Origin: Acetobacter vaccinii
GTDB taxonomy: Bacteria; Pseudomonadota; Alphaproteobacteria; Acetobacterales; Acetobacteraceae
Assembly: GCF_008365315.1 (NCBI RefSeq)
Contig: NZ_CP043506.1
Span: forward strand, 732,001 to 796,000
Direction of reading: 5' to 3'
DNA: 64,000 nucleotides
Shown: piece after piece, positions 26,135 to 33,986 of the stretch
Layout: each line of letters starts with the position of its first letter
Numbering within the stretch: the first letter of the stretch is position 1
Made by a program: the position numbers and the translations under genes
The notes under the pieces: generated by a model
Databases searched by the model: none
Told to the model about the DNA's origin: nothing
What the model saw: the letters and a program-made list of their open reading frames with translations, nothing else

Positions 26135-26932
26135 ATGGCCACCACCTCAGCCATTAGTAACGAGACCAAACTTATCCTCGCGGCTCAGGATTCGGCCCAG
26201 GCCGCTGCCCGATCCTCGACATCGTCCACCAGTTCAAGCAGCGCCAGCACGGCTAACTCCGCCCTGTCGTCACTGGCCAAGAACTACACAACCTTCCTGA
26301 CCCTGCTGACAACACAGTTGCAGCATCAGGACCCCAGCAGCCCGATGAGCACGGATTCGTTCACCACGCAGCTGGCCCAGTTCACTGGCGTGGAACAGCA
26401 GGTGGAGACAAACGAGAAGCTGTCGTCCCTGATTTCGCTCAATGAAAGCTCGCAGCTGAACACCGCATCCGATCTGGTCGGGCAGACAGCTACTGCCACC
26501 ACCACATCGCTGCCGCTGCAGAATGGTTCGGCCTCCCTCAGCTTTACCGGCACCTCTGGCGAGAGCGTGGCGATTGCGGTGGCCAACGCCGCAGGCACGA
26601 TTGTCAAAAACGACGTTGTCACCGCATCGTCCGGCACCAACACCTGGACATGGGACGGTAAGGACAACAGCGGCAACACACTGGCCAACGGTGCTTACAA
26701 CGTTGCCGTCAAGACCATCGATTCCGCAGGCACCACGTCGGATGTCACCTTCACGGTCAACGGCACCATTACCGCCGTCACCAAGGGTGATTCCGATATG
26801 AATGTGGAAATGGGCAGCGTCACCGTGCCCATGACAAACGTCAGCAACATCAGCAGCAAGAGCTCAAGCTCTTCAAGCAGCTCCACCGCTTCCAGCTCGA
26901 CCTCAGGCTCCAGCTCCACCACGGGGTCCTGA
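26135..26932 (+). CDS. flgD: Flagellar hook-capping protein FlgD
   Basis: This 265-residue hook scaffold protein has the conserved N-terminal segment (FLTLLTTQLQHQDPSSPMST, then TQLAQFTGVEQQVETNEKL). The FlgD Ig-like/Tudor part spans about residues 110-210 (WTWDGKDNSGNTLANGAYN). An unusual Ser-rich tail of about 30 residues ends the protein. AGGAAAGGAAACAG precedes the ATG. The hook gene flgE, normally next, is not here: a strong terminator follows at once. Confidence 0.95.
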   Translation: MATTSAISNETKLILAAQDSAQAAARSSTSSTSSSSASTANSALSSLAKNYTTFLTLLTTQLQHQDPSSPMSTDSFTTQLAQFTGVEQQVETNEKLSSLISLNESSQLNTASDLVGQTATATTTSLPLQNGSASLSFTGTSGESVAIAVANAAGTIVKNDVVTASSGTNTWTWDGKDNSGNTLANGAYNVAVKTIDSAGTTSDVTFTVNGTITAVTKGDSDMNVEMGSVTVPMTNVSNISSKSSSSSSSSTASSSTSGSSSTTGS

Positions 26933-26938
26933 TACACA

Positions 26939-26972
26939 AAACCCCGCGCCGGATAACGGCGCGGGGTTTGTA
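26939..26972 (+). terminator. Intrinsic terminator after flgD
   Basis: AAACCCCGCGCC (26939-26950) pairs perfectly with GGCGCGGGGTTT (26958-26969) around a seven-base loop. The T-rich end is part of the stem and is followed by GT. It ends the flgF-flgD run and also faces the convergent lipoprotein gene that stops at 27000, so it may act both ways. Confidence 0.88.
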
Positions 26973-26999
26973 ACACTCGGTTCCAGCCGGTCTGGTCTT

Positions 27000-27491
27000 T
27001 TACCAGTACCCGCCAATAACATGCCGTGGCTGATTGGGGCCGGGGTCTGCATTAACAGACCATGCGCTCCAGTCCCACATGGCGGTATCACGCCGGTTTT
27101 CCGCTGCCATGGCAGGGATGACGGGGACTGTGGACACCGGCTTGCGCCGGTTTTTCTGCCGGGCAGCCTCATTCATCGTCAGCGCGTTATATGCGGATTC
27201 AGAGCCCATATAAACGCAGCCACAGCCAATCGGGTCAGCATAGACATAAATCCGACCAGCGGCTGACGGCCTGTACGTCAGTTCCCCAGGCGGCAGCGTG
27301 TTCAGCATGGCGTAACGGGCTGTGGTGTCAGCCGGATGGGCGACAAACCCGGCCTCGGACAGCTTCATTTCCATAGCCAGATAGGGCGCTGCGGGGGACG
27401 AGCAACCAACAAGCCCCAGCAACAGCCCCCCCAGGCCAGCCTCCACCAGCCAGTTATGGCTCCGCTTTCCGTCCCGAATGCACGCAACCAT
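27000..27491 (-). CDS. Putative lipoprotein of 163 residues
   Basis: The N-terminal segment GGLLLGLVGC ends in a lipobox Cys at about residue 30, so the protein is probably lipidated and envelope-anchored. The mature part contains RIYVYADPIGCGCVYMGSE and a Trp-rich end. I do not recognise a functional domain. Similar small lipoproteins are common in acetic acid bacteria. The start has GGAGACTGTCCA. It lies just downstream of the GT25 gene (23 bases), so the two may be one unit. Confidence 0.7.
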   Translation of the reverse strand: MVACIRDGKRSHNWLVEAGLGGLLLGLVGCSSPAAPYLAMEMKLSEAGFVAHPADTTARYAMLNTLPPGELTYRPSAAGRIYVYADPIGCGCVYMGSESAYNALTMNEAARQKNRRKPVSTVPVIPAMAAENRRDTAMWDWSAWSVNADPGPNQPRHVIGGYW

Positions 27492-27514
27492 TGGACAGTC
27501 TCCCTGGTGTGTTC

Positions 27515-28237
27515 TCAGTTATTGCCGACCATGGTCATGGCCTCGGGCAGCAGGCACAGCGGAGGAAATGCCACGTAGGAAGCCATGTCCGCGTAATAGC
27601 TGTTCATGATCATATCGAGCGATTCCGCCATCACGTAGTTGCCCCCCGCGCAGATCAGCGACAGCCCAACGGACTTGAGCGGCAGGCACCCCTTGATCAT
27701 CTTGTCAGCACCTGCGGGTGAAATGGCATATCCGCACGGAGCCAGCGTCTGCACCAGGCGGAACAGGCTGGATGTCACCTGCTGGTCACCAAACGCCGTG
27801 GCAATCGGGCTTTCGTTCTGCCCCGGAAAGGATGCGATGTTGATGACAAAGCCTGGCTGCACTTCGTGCTGGAAAATGCCCTGACAGTTGCTGCCCCACA
27901 GCACGATATCCCAATCATGCGGCAAGGTGGCGGCAAGCCGTGCGCTTTCGGCCTCAAAATTGGCACACAGCACGGCGCTATCTTCAAACACCATGGCTGC
28001 GGCACCGCTCTGGGCGACATTGCCCCACAGCGCCACATGCGACAGCGCCTGTGCAACAACAGCAGGGGGAAAGTCGCAGGTTTCAGACACAAGCGCCCTG
28101 CGCTTCATGTCTTCCACACTCATGTCGGCAGCATCCACACCAGGATAATGCTGAACATCGGACACATGCGCATTGACGGCCCGAAAGCGTGCAAGGCGTT
28201 CAGGATGCCTGGTGGGGCTGATAACAAACTTCTGCAT
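27515..28237 (-). CDS. Glycosyltransferase family 25-like protein
   Basis: This protein of 240 residues begins MQKFVISPTRHPERLARFRA and has the pattern of the LPS-type GT25 family: YPGVDAADMS, then ALSHVALWGNVAQSGAAAMV followed by FEDSAVL. GT25 enzymes add sugars to LPS or to proteins. Located beside flagellar genes, it could act on envelope glycans or axial proteins, and which is unknown. The ATG at 28237 is preceded by AGGGATTGTCG. A TTG two codons earlier is less likely. Confidence 0.72.
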   Translation of the reverse strand: MQKFVISPTRHPERLARFRAVNAHVSDVQHYPGVDAADMSVEDMKRRALVSETCDFPPAVVAQALSHVALWGNVAQSGAAAMVFEDSAVLCANFEAESARLAATLPHDWDIVLWGSNCQGIFQHEVQPGFVINIASFPGQNESPIATAFGDQQVTSSLFRLVQTLAPCGYAISPAGADKMIKGCLPLKSVGLSLICAGGNYVMAESLDMIMNSYYADMASYVAFPPLCLLPEAMTMVGNN

Positions 28238-28421
28238 CGACAATCCCTGTTTTGCGGGGCGCGTTCCCGCACTCCTTTTGCAAGTCGGGGAACCTTAAGC
28301 CACACAGACCCCAAAAGCGAGAGGCCAGAGCTAGCGCCAGCGCGATGGATAGCCTTGTCGTGCCTGCCCGTACAACCCAACCAGCCCATGGCCATCGCCC
28401 CCACGTGCCAGGGCTACGGGG

Positions 28422-29273
28422 TTATTCCTCTGGCAGGCGATGCGGCATGGCCATGGCCACCGGCGCGGCACGATACGAAGCAAGACTTCGGCCCCGCAGG
28501 CCAGCCGAGGCGGGCCTGCGGGGGGCTGGTTCAACAAAATGCTGATTGCCCATGAAAGGATGGAAAATACGCGATGGTGCAGGTGCACCTGCCGCTGTGG
28601 GCTGGCCGTCCTCATTGGGGAGCAGGATCGGCCTGCTGCGTACAGCCACAACGGGCAGGAAAGGTGACGGCTGGCCGCCATGAGCCACCTTATGGGGACT
28701 GGCCTGCGTATCACGCCCGTCCTGCGGGACTGCCCAGGCCTCCAGCACTTTCCACTGGTAGGGGGTGCCTATGCCTGGAGTCTGGGAATGATAGGCTGCG
28801 GCGGCCCGTGGCCAGCTTCCGGTTTTTTCATGCAACTGTAATAGAAATTCCCCGGCATACTGCGCGTTATGCACGGGATCGAACGCCTGTTCGACCGAAG
28901 GGAAAGCATTGGGGTGCTGTTGCAGGTTAACCTGCATGCACCCGACGTCAAGCGAGTATGTACCCTGCTGGCGGAACGTCTCCACCGCCGCAACCGCTTC
29001 CTCCCGCGTCTGGTAGTAGTGGCCGACTCCGGCCGCCGTCACTGTCCATGGCCATGCGGCCACAATGCCATCGGGGCCCATACGCCCACTTTCCACACGG
29101 CTCATGGCGGACAGAAAACCATCGGGGATACGCATTGCACGTTCCACCTGCTCGGTGGCGCGTGTGCATAAGTCTGCCTCATACGATCGGGCCGCAGCCT
29201 GTGGCCATGGAGCGCACAGAAGGCCCAGAGCCGCAGTCATACAGGGGGCATACCAACGGGCAAAAACAGTCAT
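28422..29273 (-). CDS. Secreted SLT-type lytic transglycosylase
   Basis: This protein of 283 residues has a signal peptide (about 1-27, TAALGLLCAPWPQAAA). An SLT domain covers about residues 28-170: IPDGFLSAMSRVESGRMGPD carries the catalytic Glu, then GCMQVNLQQHP, and RAAAAYHSQTPGIGTPY. It cleaves peptidoglycan in the periplasm. Because the FlgJ at 31025 has no muramidase domain, this enzyme could supply the hole for rod penetration. A low-complexity Pro/Arg-rich tail follows. The ATG at 29273 gives a proper signal peptide but has no strong ribosome binding site. Confidence 0.85.
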   Translation of the reverse strand: MTVFARWYAPCMTAALGLLCAPWPQAAARSYEADLCTRATEQVERAMRIPDGFLSAMSRVESGRMGPDGIVAAWPWTVTAAGVGHYYQTREEAVAAVETFRQQGTYSLDVGCMQVNLQQHPNAFPSVEQAFDPVHNAQYAGEFLLQLHEKTGSWPRAAAAYHSQTPGIGTPYQWKVLEAWAVPQDGRDTQASPHKVAHGGQPSPFLPVVAVRSRPILLPNEDGQPTAAGAPAPSRIFHPFMGNQHFVEPAPRRPASAGLRGRSLASYRAAPVAMAMPHRLPEE

Positions 29274-29886
29274 GACAGGGCGGACAACATGCCAGTGGCA
29301 CCATCCCTGCCTGCAATGCCTGTCCTGACGCTGCAAAAGCCTGTCCGCAGCAGCATGGCCGCCCCTCCTGCACCCTTGTCCTCTGCGACCCCACGCGCGC
29401 GGCGGCGTCTGCTACACGCTCCTATACCGACCCGCTGCAACACATGCCAGAAAAAGCGGCACCCACCCCTGCCAAAACGCACTGGCTGCACCCATCTGAC
29501 ACATCATGAACGACAGGATAAGGTTGATTGCCCCCGCCCTGTCCCGTATCTGGCTGACAACACCCACCACTCCGGCAGCGTGCCCCTGGCAGCATGCGGC
29601 CAGCACCGCCATACCCTCCACCGGGCCAGAGCAGACCTTGCCGTCACTCAACCCCAGGTTTCATAATGCCCTGCAAACACTACCCATTGTAGGAAACTGA
29701 TGAGGCCCGGCAATGCGAATGTCATGGTCTGGCAGTATATTCTGTAGTAACATTCACAAGAGTTAGCAGAGCGACATGCGTCAGAAGGCAAGGGCAGACA
29801 ATTCTATGAGGAAGCGCCTCAAGGCGGCCATTGACTATCGCGCTCATTCCCCCCGCGCGAACAGGCACACCCAAGGCGACAAGGCC
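29274..29886. other. Non-coding region between lytic transglycosylase and flgI
   Basis: About 613 bases between divergent genes. Open frames exist on both strands (for example plus 29289-29666 and minus 29412-29651), but their translations are Pro/His/Arg-rich or Cys-rich and look non-coding. It should hold promoters for flgI and the transglycosylase. The stretch 29700-29775 is the most A+T-rich. I see no convincing CtrA or sigma-54 site. Confidence 0.5.
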
Positions 29887-31017
29887 ATGACAGGCCTTGT
29901 GCACCGGGCACTGCGGCTGTTTGTCGTGGCGGCATTCGTCCTGACAACCTGCGTCCCCTTTACCCCGGCGCATGCCACGCGGGTGCGGATCAAGGATATT
30001 GTTGATTACGAAGGCGTGCGGGACAACCAGCTTGTCGGTTATGGCCTTGTGGTCGGCCTGCACGGCACGGGCGACCGTCTGACCAACACCATCTTCACGC
30101 GTGAAACGCTGATTGGCATGCTCAACCGTCTGGGCGTGAACATCCGTGACAGGATGATCCAGCTCCAGACCCATGACGTTGCGGCTGTCATGGTCACGGC
30201 CACCCTGCCGCCGTTCTCCCACGGGGGTGGGCATATTGACGTGACTGTTTCCGCCGTGGGTGATGCCCGTGACCTGACAGGCGGCACGCTGCTTGTCACG
30301 CCGTTGCAGGCTGCGGATGGCGCAGTCTACGCCGTGGCCCAGGGGTCACTGGTTACAAACGCCTTTACCGCGACCGGGCAGGCCGCCACCATAACCCGCA
30401 ACATCCCCACCAACGGCCATATTGCCAATGGTGCCGTGGTGGAACGTGAAGTGCCTGTTACCCTTGGGGCTAACGGCATTCTGCACCTCTCGCTCCGCAA
30501 TGCCAATTTCACCACCGCCACCCGGATTGCGGACATCATCAACCGTCGTGTCAGCCGCGGCATGGCCAAGGTGGATGACCCGCGCACAGTCTCCCTCGAC
30601 ATGTCCGGTTTTGACCCCTCGCAGACCCTGTACCGAATCGGGGACCTGACAGTTGAGCCCGACACCATGGCCAAGGTCGTGATTGACGAAGCCAGCGGCA
30701 CGATTGTCATGGGTGACAATGTGCGCATCAGCACCGTGGCTATTGCCCAGGGCAACCTGACCATCCAGGTGACTGAAATGCCACAGGTCGTCCAGCCTGC
30801 CCCCTTCAGCAATGGCACCACCGCCGTTGTGCCGCAAACCCGTATTACCGCCAGCACGGACGACAGCCACCGGCTTGGTATCCTGCGGGAAGGCCCGACC
30901 CTGGCCAGCCTTGTATCCGGCATGAACGCGCTGGGCATGGGGCCGCGTGATATGATCAGCATTCTCCAGGCCATCAAGGCCGATGGCGCCCTCCAGGCCG
31001 ATCTCGAAGTAAGGTAA
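29887..31017 (+). CDS. flgI: Flagellar P-ring protein FlgI
   Basis: This 376-residue periplasmic protein forms the P ring around the rod. The ATG at 29887 gives a signal peptide (RLFVVAAFVLTTCVPFTPAHA). The mature protein begins TRVRIKDIVDYEGVRDNQLVG, the classic FlgI N-terminus, and contains GTGDRLTNTIFTRETLIGML. The C-terminus is typical (ALGMGPRDMISILQAIKADG). Upstream in-frame ATGs (29776, 29806) would bury the signal peptide. AAGG precedes the chosen start. It leads a unit with flgJ and flgN. Confidence 0.96.
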   Translation: MTGLVHRALRLFVVAAFVLTTCVPFTPAHATRVRIKDIVDYEGVRDNQLVGYGLVVGLHGTGDRLTNTIFTRETLIGMLNRLGVNIRDRMIQLQTHDVAAVMVTATLPPFSHGGGHIDVTVSAVGDARDLTGGTLLVTPLQAADGAVYAVAQGSLVTNAFTATGQAATITRNIPTNGHIANGAVVEREVPVTLGANGILHLSLRNANFTTATRIADIINRRVSRGMAKVDDPRTVSLDMSGFDPSQTLYRIGDLTVEPDTMAKVVIDEASGTIVMGDNVRISTVAIAQGNLTIQVTEMPQVVQPAPFSNGTTAVVPQTRITASTDDSHRLGILREGPTLASLVSGMNALGMGPRDMISILQAIKADGALQADLEVR

Positions 31018-31024
31018 CCAAAGC

Positions 31025-31363
31025 ATGAGCGTTGGAAGTCTCACATCCCAGGCCAGTCTTGCTGGCCAGCAAAGCGCCACGCAGCAGGCGACGGTTACTG
31101 CCAGCCAGGCGGAAAAGGCCCGCAAGGCGGCAACCGAGTTCGAGGGCATGACCATTGGCGAAATGCTCCAGCCCATGTTTGACACCCTGAATTCGACCGA
31201 AAGTGTTTTTGGTGGCAGCGGGGCTGAAAAACAGTTCCGCTCGCTTCAGGTGCTCGAAATGGGCAAGCAGATTGCCAATAGCGGTGGCATTGGCCTGTCA
31301 GACAGCATTTACCGGCAGATGCTGGCCATGCAGGAACAGGCCGACAAGCAGGCGCAATCATGA
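31025..31363 (+). CDS. flgJ: Rod-binding protein, FlgJ N-terminal domain only
   Basis: This 112-residue protein matches only the rod-binding half of FlgJ: ATEFEGMTIGEMLQPMFDTL, then FGGSGAEKQFRSLQVLEMGK. It lacks the C-terminal muramidase that FlgJ has in gammaproteobacteria, which is normal for alphaproteobacteria. It starts seven bases after flgI, and its stop overlaps the next start as ATGA. The SLT enzyme encoded divergently at 28422-29273 may replace the missing domain. Confidence 0.92.
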   Translation: MSVGSLTSQASLAGQQSATQQATVTASQAEKARKAATEFEGMTIGEMLQPMFDTLNSTESVFGGSGAEKQFRSLQVLEMGKQIANSGGIGLSDSIYRQMLAMQEQADKQAQS

Positions 31364-31776
31364 AGGCACCACAGGCCAAGGCTGAAGCCCAGCTTCTGCG
31401 CTGCTTCCGCTCCGTCTGCTCTGTGCTGGAGGAAGAGAACACACTCCTGGGCGCAGGCAAGCTGCAGGAAGTCGGCAAGCTGCTGCCCGCCAAACAGAAG
31501 GAAATGGCACGTCTGGAGCAGGCCCTGGCTGCCAGCAAGGAGGCCGCCGCCACTCCGGACGCCGTCTCCCCCGCAGCGGAGCAGGAAGCACGGCGCTTTG
31601 GGGCACTGGTGCGTACCAACCGCATGCTGCTGCAAGGGGCGATTGATACCCAGAATGCCATTATCCGGCTTGTTGTGACCGAAGCCCCGCAGGAAAACAC
31701 CTGCTACGCACCGTCAGGCCATTACGTGACTCAGTCAGGCCTGCAAGACGCACTGGCGATCCGTAATGATGTCTGA
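31360..31776 (+). CDS. flgN: FlgN-like chaperone
   Basis: This 138-residue helical protein starts inside the flgJ stop (ATGA). The N-terminal helix (AQLLRCFRSVCSVLEEENTL) and KQKEMARLEQALAA match the FlgN family, cytosolic chaperones that guard FlgK and FlgL before export. FlgN sequences are weakly conserved, so the call leans on the helix pattern, length and the flgI-flgJ-flgN order. Confidence 0.75.
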   Translation: MKAPQAKAEAQLLRCFRSVCSVLEEENTLLGAGKLQEVGKLLPAKQKEMARLEQALAASKEAAATPDAVSPAAEQEARRFGALVRTNRMLLQGAIDTQNAIIRLVVTEAPQENTCYAPSGHYVTQSGLQDALAIRNDV

Positions 31777-32106
31777 GCATGGCCAGACCCAAAAGCCACG
31801 CCGAGTTAAAGATTTTGTAAAGACATGCCAAAGGCCTGTCCATGTCTTGACACGGCAACCCCCTTCGCCGCATCACCATAAGAGACAGTATTCCATGGCC
31901 TTCTGGCGGTATGAACGTAACGCCGGGGTCAGGAGTGGGAATGGTTCTGGCGCATGCGTTGAGCCTCTGGCCAGGAGCAGCATGACCGTGTCCAGACATT
32001 ATGGGACCAGCCTTTCCCCGCTGCTCCAACTCTCGCGCTTCAGGCCCCAGCCACAGAAGCACCTTGTGACAACCGACAGAAAAAACTCCAAGCAGGCTAG
32101 GTTGTG
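31777..32106. other. Intergenic region upstream of motE, with a CtrA-like half match
   Basis: About 330 bases between flgN and the motE-like gene. A frame at 31766-32107 is basic and Ser/Arg-rich and I take it as non-coding. TTAA, seven bases, GTAA at 31806-31820 resembles a CtrA box with one mismatch in the second half. It may be a promoter region for motE and flaF. Confidence 0.4.
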
Positions 32107-33108
32107 ATGCTGATACCCCGTCTGTCATTCGGGAAACTTGTGCATATCTCATCAAGCCTGATGACACTTCTTCTGGCGATGAACATGCACGCCCTTGCGG
32201 AACACTTCCGTGACGATGGCGCTGAATCCGGCGGGCAGTCCCTTGTCGGTCAGGCTATGGCGGAAGGTGCCTCCGGCGTTGCAAAAGCAGCAGCCGGGCC
32301 GGACAAGCCTGCCGTTGCCACAAACGACGGTCAGAACACCGAGGCCACCCGCAACGCGGCAGAAGGCTGGACCCCGCTGACCCCGCTGACCCCGCAGGGT
32401 GGGGATGATGCCTATGACACGCCATCCTCTCCCCCGTCCGCCACGGCAGATGCTGCCCAGACCCCGGCCACAGCCCCCCCACAGGCTGAGGCACAGGATT
32501 GCCCGAACAATATCTCCTGCGCGGGGATGAAACCGGGCGCCACCACAGTGGCCGCTGACCCTGCGACGCGCAAAGCGGAGACATCACTGGTCAAGGATAT
32601 TCTGGCCCGTCAGGTTACTCTGAGCACGCAGGAAAAAGCTCTCGGCGAGCAAAAGCGCGTTCTGGACGCCGCCAAGCTGGCGCTGGAAGAAAAAATGCGC
32701 AACCTGGATGCAACGCTTGCACTCCTGGCGGAAAAACAGGCCGCGCACCGTGAAACTGTCTCCGCCGAGACCGACAGGCTTGTGAAGATCTATGAGGAAA
32801 TGCCCGCCAAGGAAGCGGCGGCTGTTTTCAACATCATGGATATTCATGTGCTGGTATCGATTGTCAGCAAAATGACGCCGCGCAAGGTTTCCGCCGTCAT
32901 GGGGGTGATGATCCCTGAGCGCGTCAACCTGATTTCCCAATATCTGGCCGGGGTGCGTACGTTCCGTCCCCCTCATGGTGGGGATGACGACACCAGCAGC
33001 CGCACGGAACAGACAGCCGATGGCGGTGACAGTGCCTCCTGGTGGCTGAAACCCCAGCCCCTTCAGCCGACCAACCGCTCACAGCCCCTCAAACCCTCAC
33101 GGCAGTAA
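32107..33108 (+). CDS. motE: MotE-like protein (MgtE-N / coiled-coil)
   Basis: This protein of about 333 residues has a signal-like N-terminus (HISSSLMTLLLAMNMHALA, about residues 13-31), a low-complexity linker, a coiled coil (about 160-225) and a short MgtE-N-like domain (about 225-285: IYEEMPAKEAAAVFNIMD, then MTPRKVSAVMGVMIPERVNL). MotE in rhizobia is a periplasmic factor needed for motility, which acts on the stator accessory MotC. No motC is seen here, so the partner is open. The ATG at 32107 follows AGGCTAGGTTGTG, and an in-frame GTG sits at 32104. Confidence 0.72.
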   Translation: MLIPRLSFGKLVHISSSLMTLLLAMNMHALAEHFRDDGAESGGQSLVGQAMAEGASGVAKAAAGPDKPAVATNDGQNTEATRNAAEGWTPLTPLTPQGGDDAYDTPSSPPSATADAAQTPATAPPQAEAQDCPNNISCAGMKPGATTVAADPATRKAETSLVKDILARQVTLSTQEKALGEQKRVLDAAKLALEEKMRNLDATLALLAEKQAAHRETVSAETDRLVKIYEEMPAKEAAAVFNIMDIHVLVSIVSKMTPRKVSAVMGVMIPERVNLISQYLAGVRTFRPPHGGDDDTSSRTEQTADGGDSASWWLKPQPLQPTNRSQPLKPSRQ

Positions 33109-33257
33109 GGGGCCGTAAAGCAAAAGCCCCGGTCTGCATTTTTCAAATAACGGCACCTCCGACAACCCCTAGTCACGGCGGTTTGGGAGGTGTAAAGTTT
33201 TCTTGATGGCGCAGAATAAAATTATGCAGCCAGGCACAACACAATGGCATTGATGGC

Positions 33258-33662
33258 ATGATGATGACGCACCCTGCAATGAGGGCCTATAAAAGCGTGG
33301 CAGGCTATTCCCTGTCAGGCAGAGACGCCGAAACCAGTTGTTTCAAGCTCCTGCTTGAGGATCTGGAAACTGCAGCCGCCACGCAGGATCTTGCTGTGCG
33401 CAATGCCGCACTGGACCGCCACCAGCGCCTGTGGTCGATGATCATGAAGGCCAACACCATTGAAACCGGCGTGACTGCGGAAGAAGACCGCCGCCTGTTT
33501 GTAACCCTGGCCAACAAAGCCCAGCGTTATGGTATCCGCGCCATTCTGGACCCGCAGGCCTCTCTGACGCCGCTGATTGAAATTGCCGAGAACGTCTGCG
33601 CGGGCCTGGAAGGGACAACTGCTTCCGATTCCCTCGATCTGGAAACCGACGCCCTATTCTAA
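33258..33662 (+). CDS. flaF: FlaF-family flagellin regulator
   Basis: This 134-residue protein has the FlaF pattern of conserved helices: AYKSVAGYSLSGRDAETSCF, then ALDRHQRLWSMIMKAN, and RRLFVTLANKAQRYGIRAIL. FlaF works with FlbT on flagellin translation and secretion in alphaproteobacteria. FlbT is not in this window. The start is one of three consecutive ATGs at 33258-33266 with a poor ribosome binding site. It ends the flagellar block. Confidence 0.65.
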   Translation: MMMTHPAMRAYKSVAGYSLSGRDAETSCFKLLLEDLETAAATQDLAVRNAALDRHQRLWSMIMKANTIETGVTAEEDRRLFVTLANKAQRYGIRAILDPQASLTPLIEIAENVCAGLEGTTASDSLDLETDALF

Positions 33663-33986
33663 AACAGGGTATTCTTCCCGCACATGTATTTGCCCCCAGC
33701 GTATTGACGCAACGGGGGCCATTGCCTCTACCCACACGGGTAAGCCCATCTGGCACTGGCTGGAATACCAGCCAGACAGACTCTCTTGTGCACGCCGCTA
33801 CCTCCTCCACGCAGCCTTCCTCGTGCTCCACAATGTCCCCCTGTTGCCTCTATGTACTCCAAGGCGGTTCACAATAATCCGCCAGGGCTGCTATGAAGGA
33901 GGATCATTGTTTGCAACCCTCCGTTGGTGACAGCCTGACCCCTTCAGGCTCCATGTCCCGGTTTACGGAGTCAGGAATACGTATCA
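33663..33986. other. Upstream region of ftsK with a leader-type ORF
   Basis: About 324 bases. A strong AAGGAGG at 33896-33902 precedes a TTG (33907) that opens a seven-codon frame reading MFATLRW and stopping at 33930. AGCCTGA and TCAGGCT then form a 7-bp hairpin near 33933-33951. This arrangement could be a leader peptide with an attenuator-like hairpin, or chance. The ftsK start lies about 57 bases on. I see no other gene. Confidence 0.35.

Noticed and set aside
29289..29666. Plus-strand frame of 125 codons before flgI
   Set aside because: Rich in Pro, His and Arg with no ribosome binding site and no recognisable motif, so it reads as non-coding.
31766..32107. Frame of 113 codons overlapping the flgN end
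   Set aside because: Highly basic low-information sequence, and it ends inside the motE start region. It probably covers a promoter.
32368..32400. Short repeated LTP units in the motE linker as a functional repeat
   Set aside because: Only three tiny copies in a disordered linker, so probably slippage.
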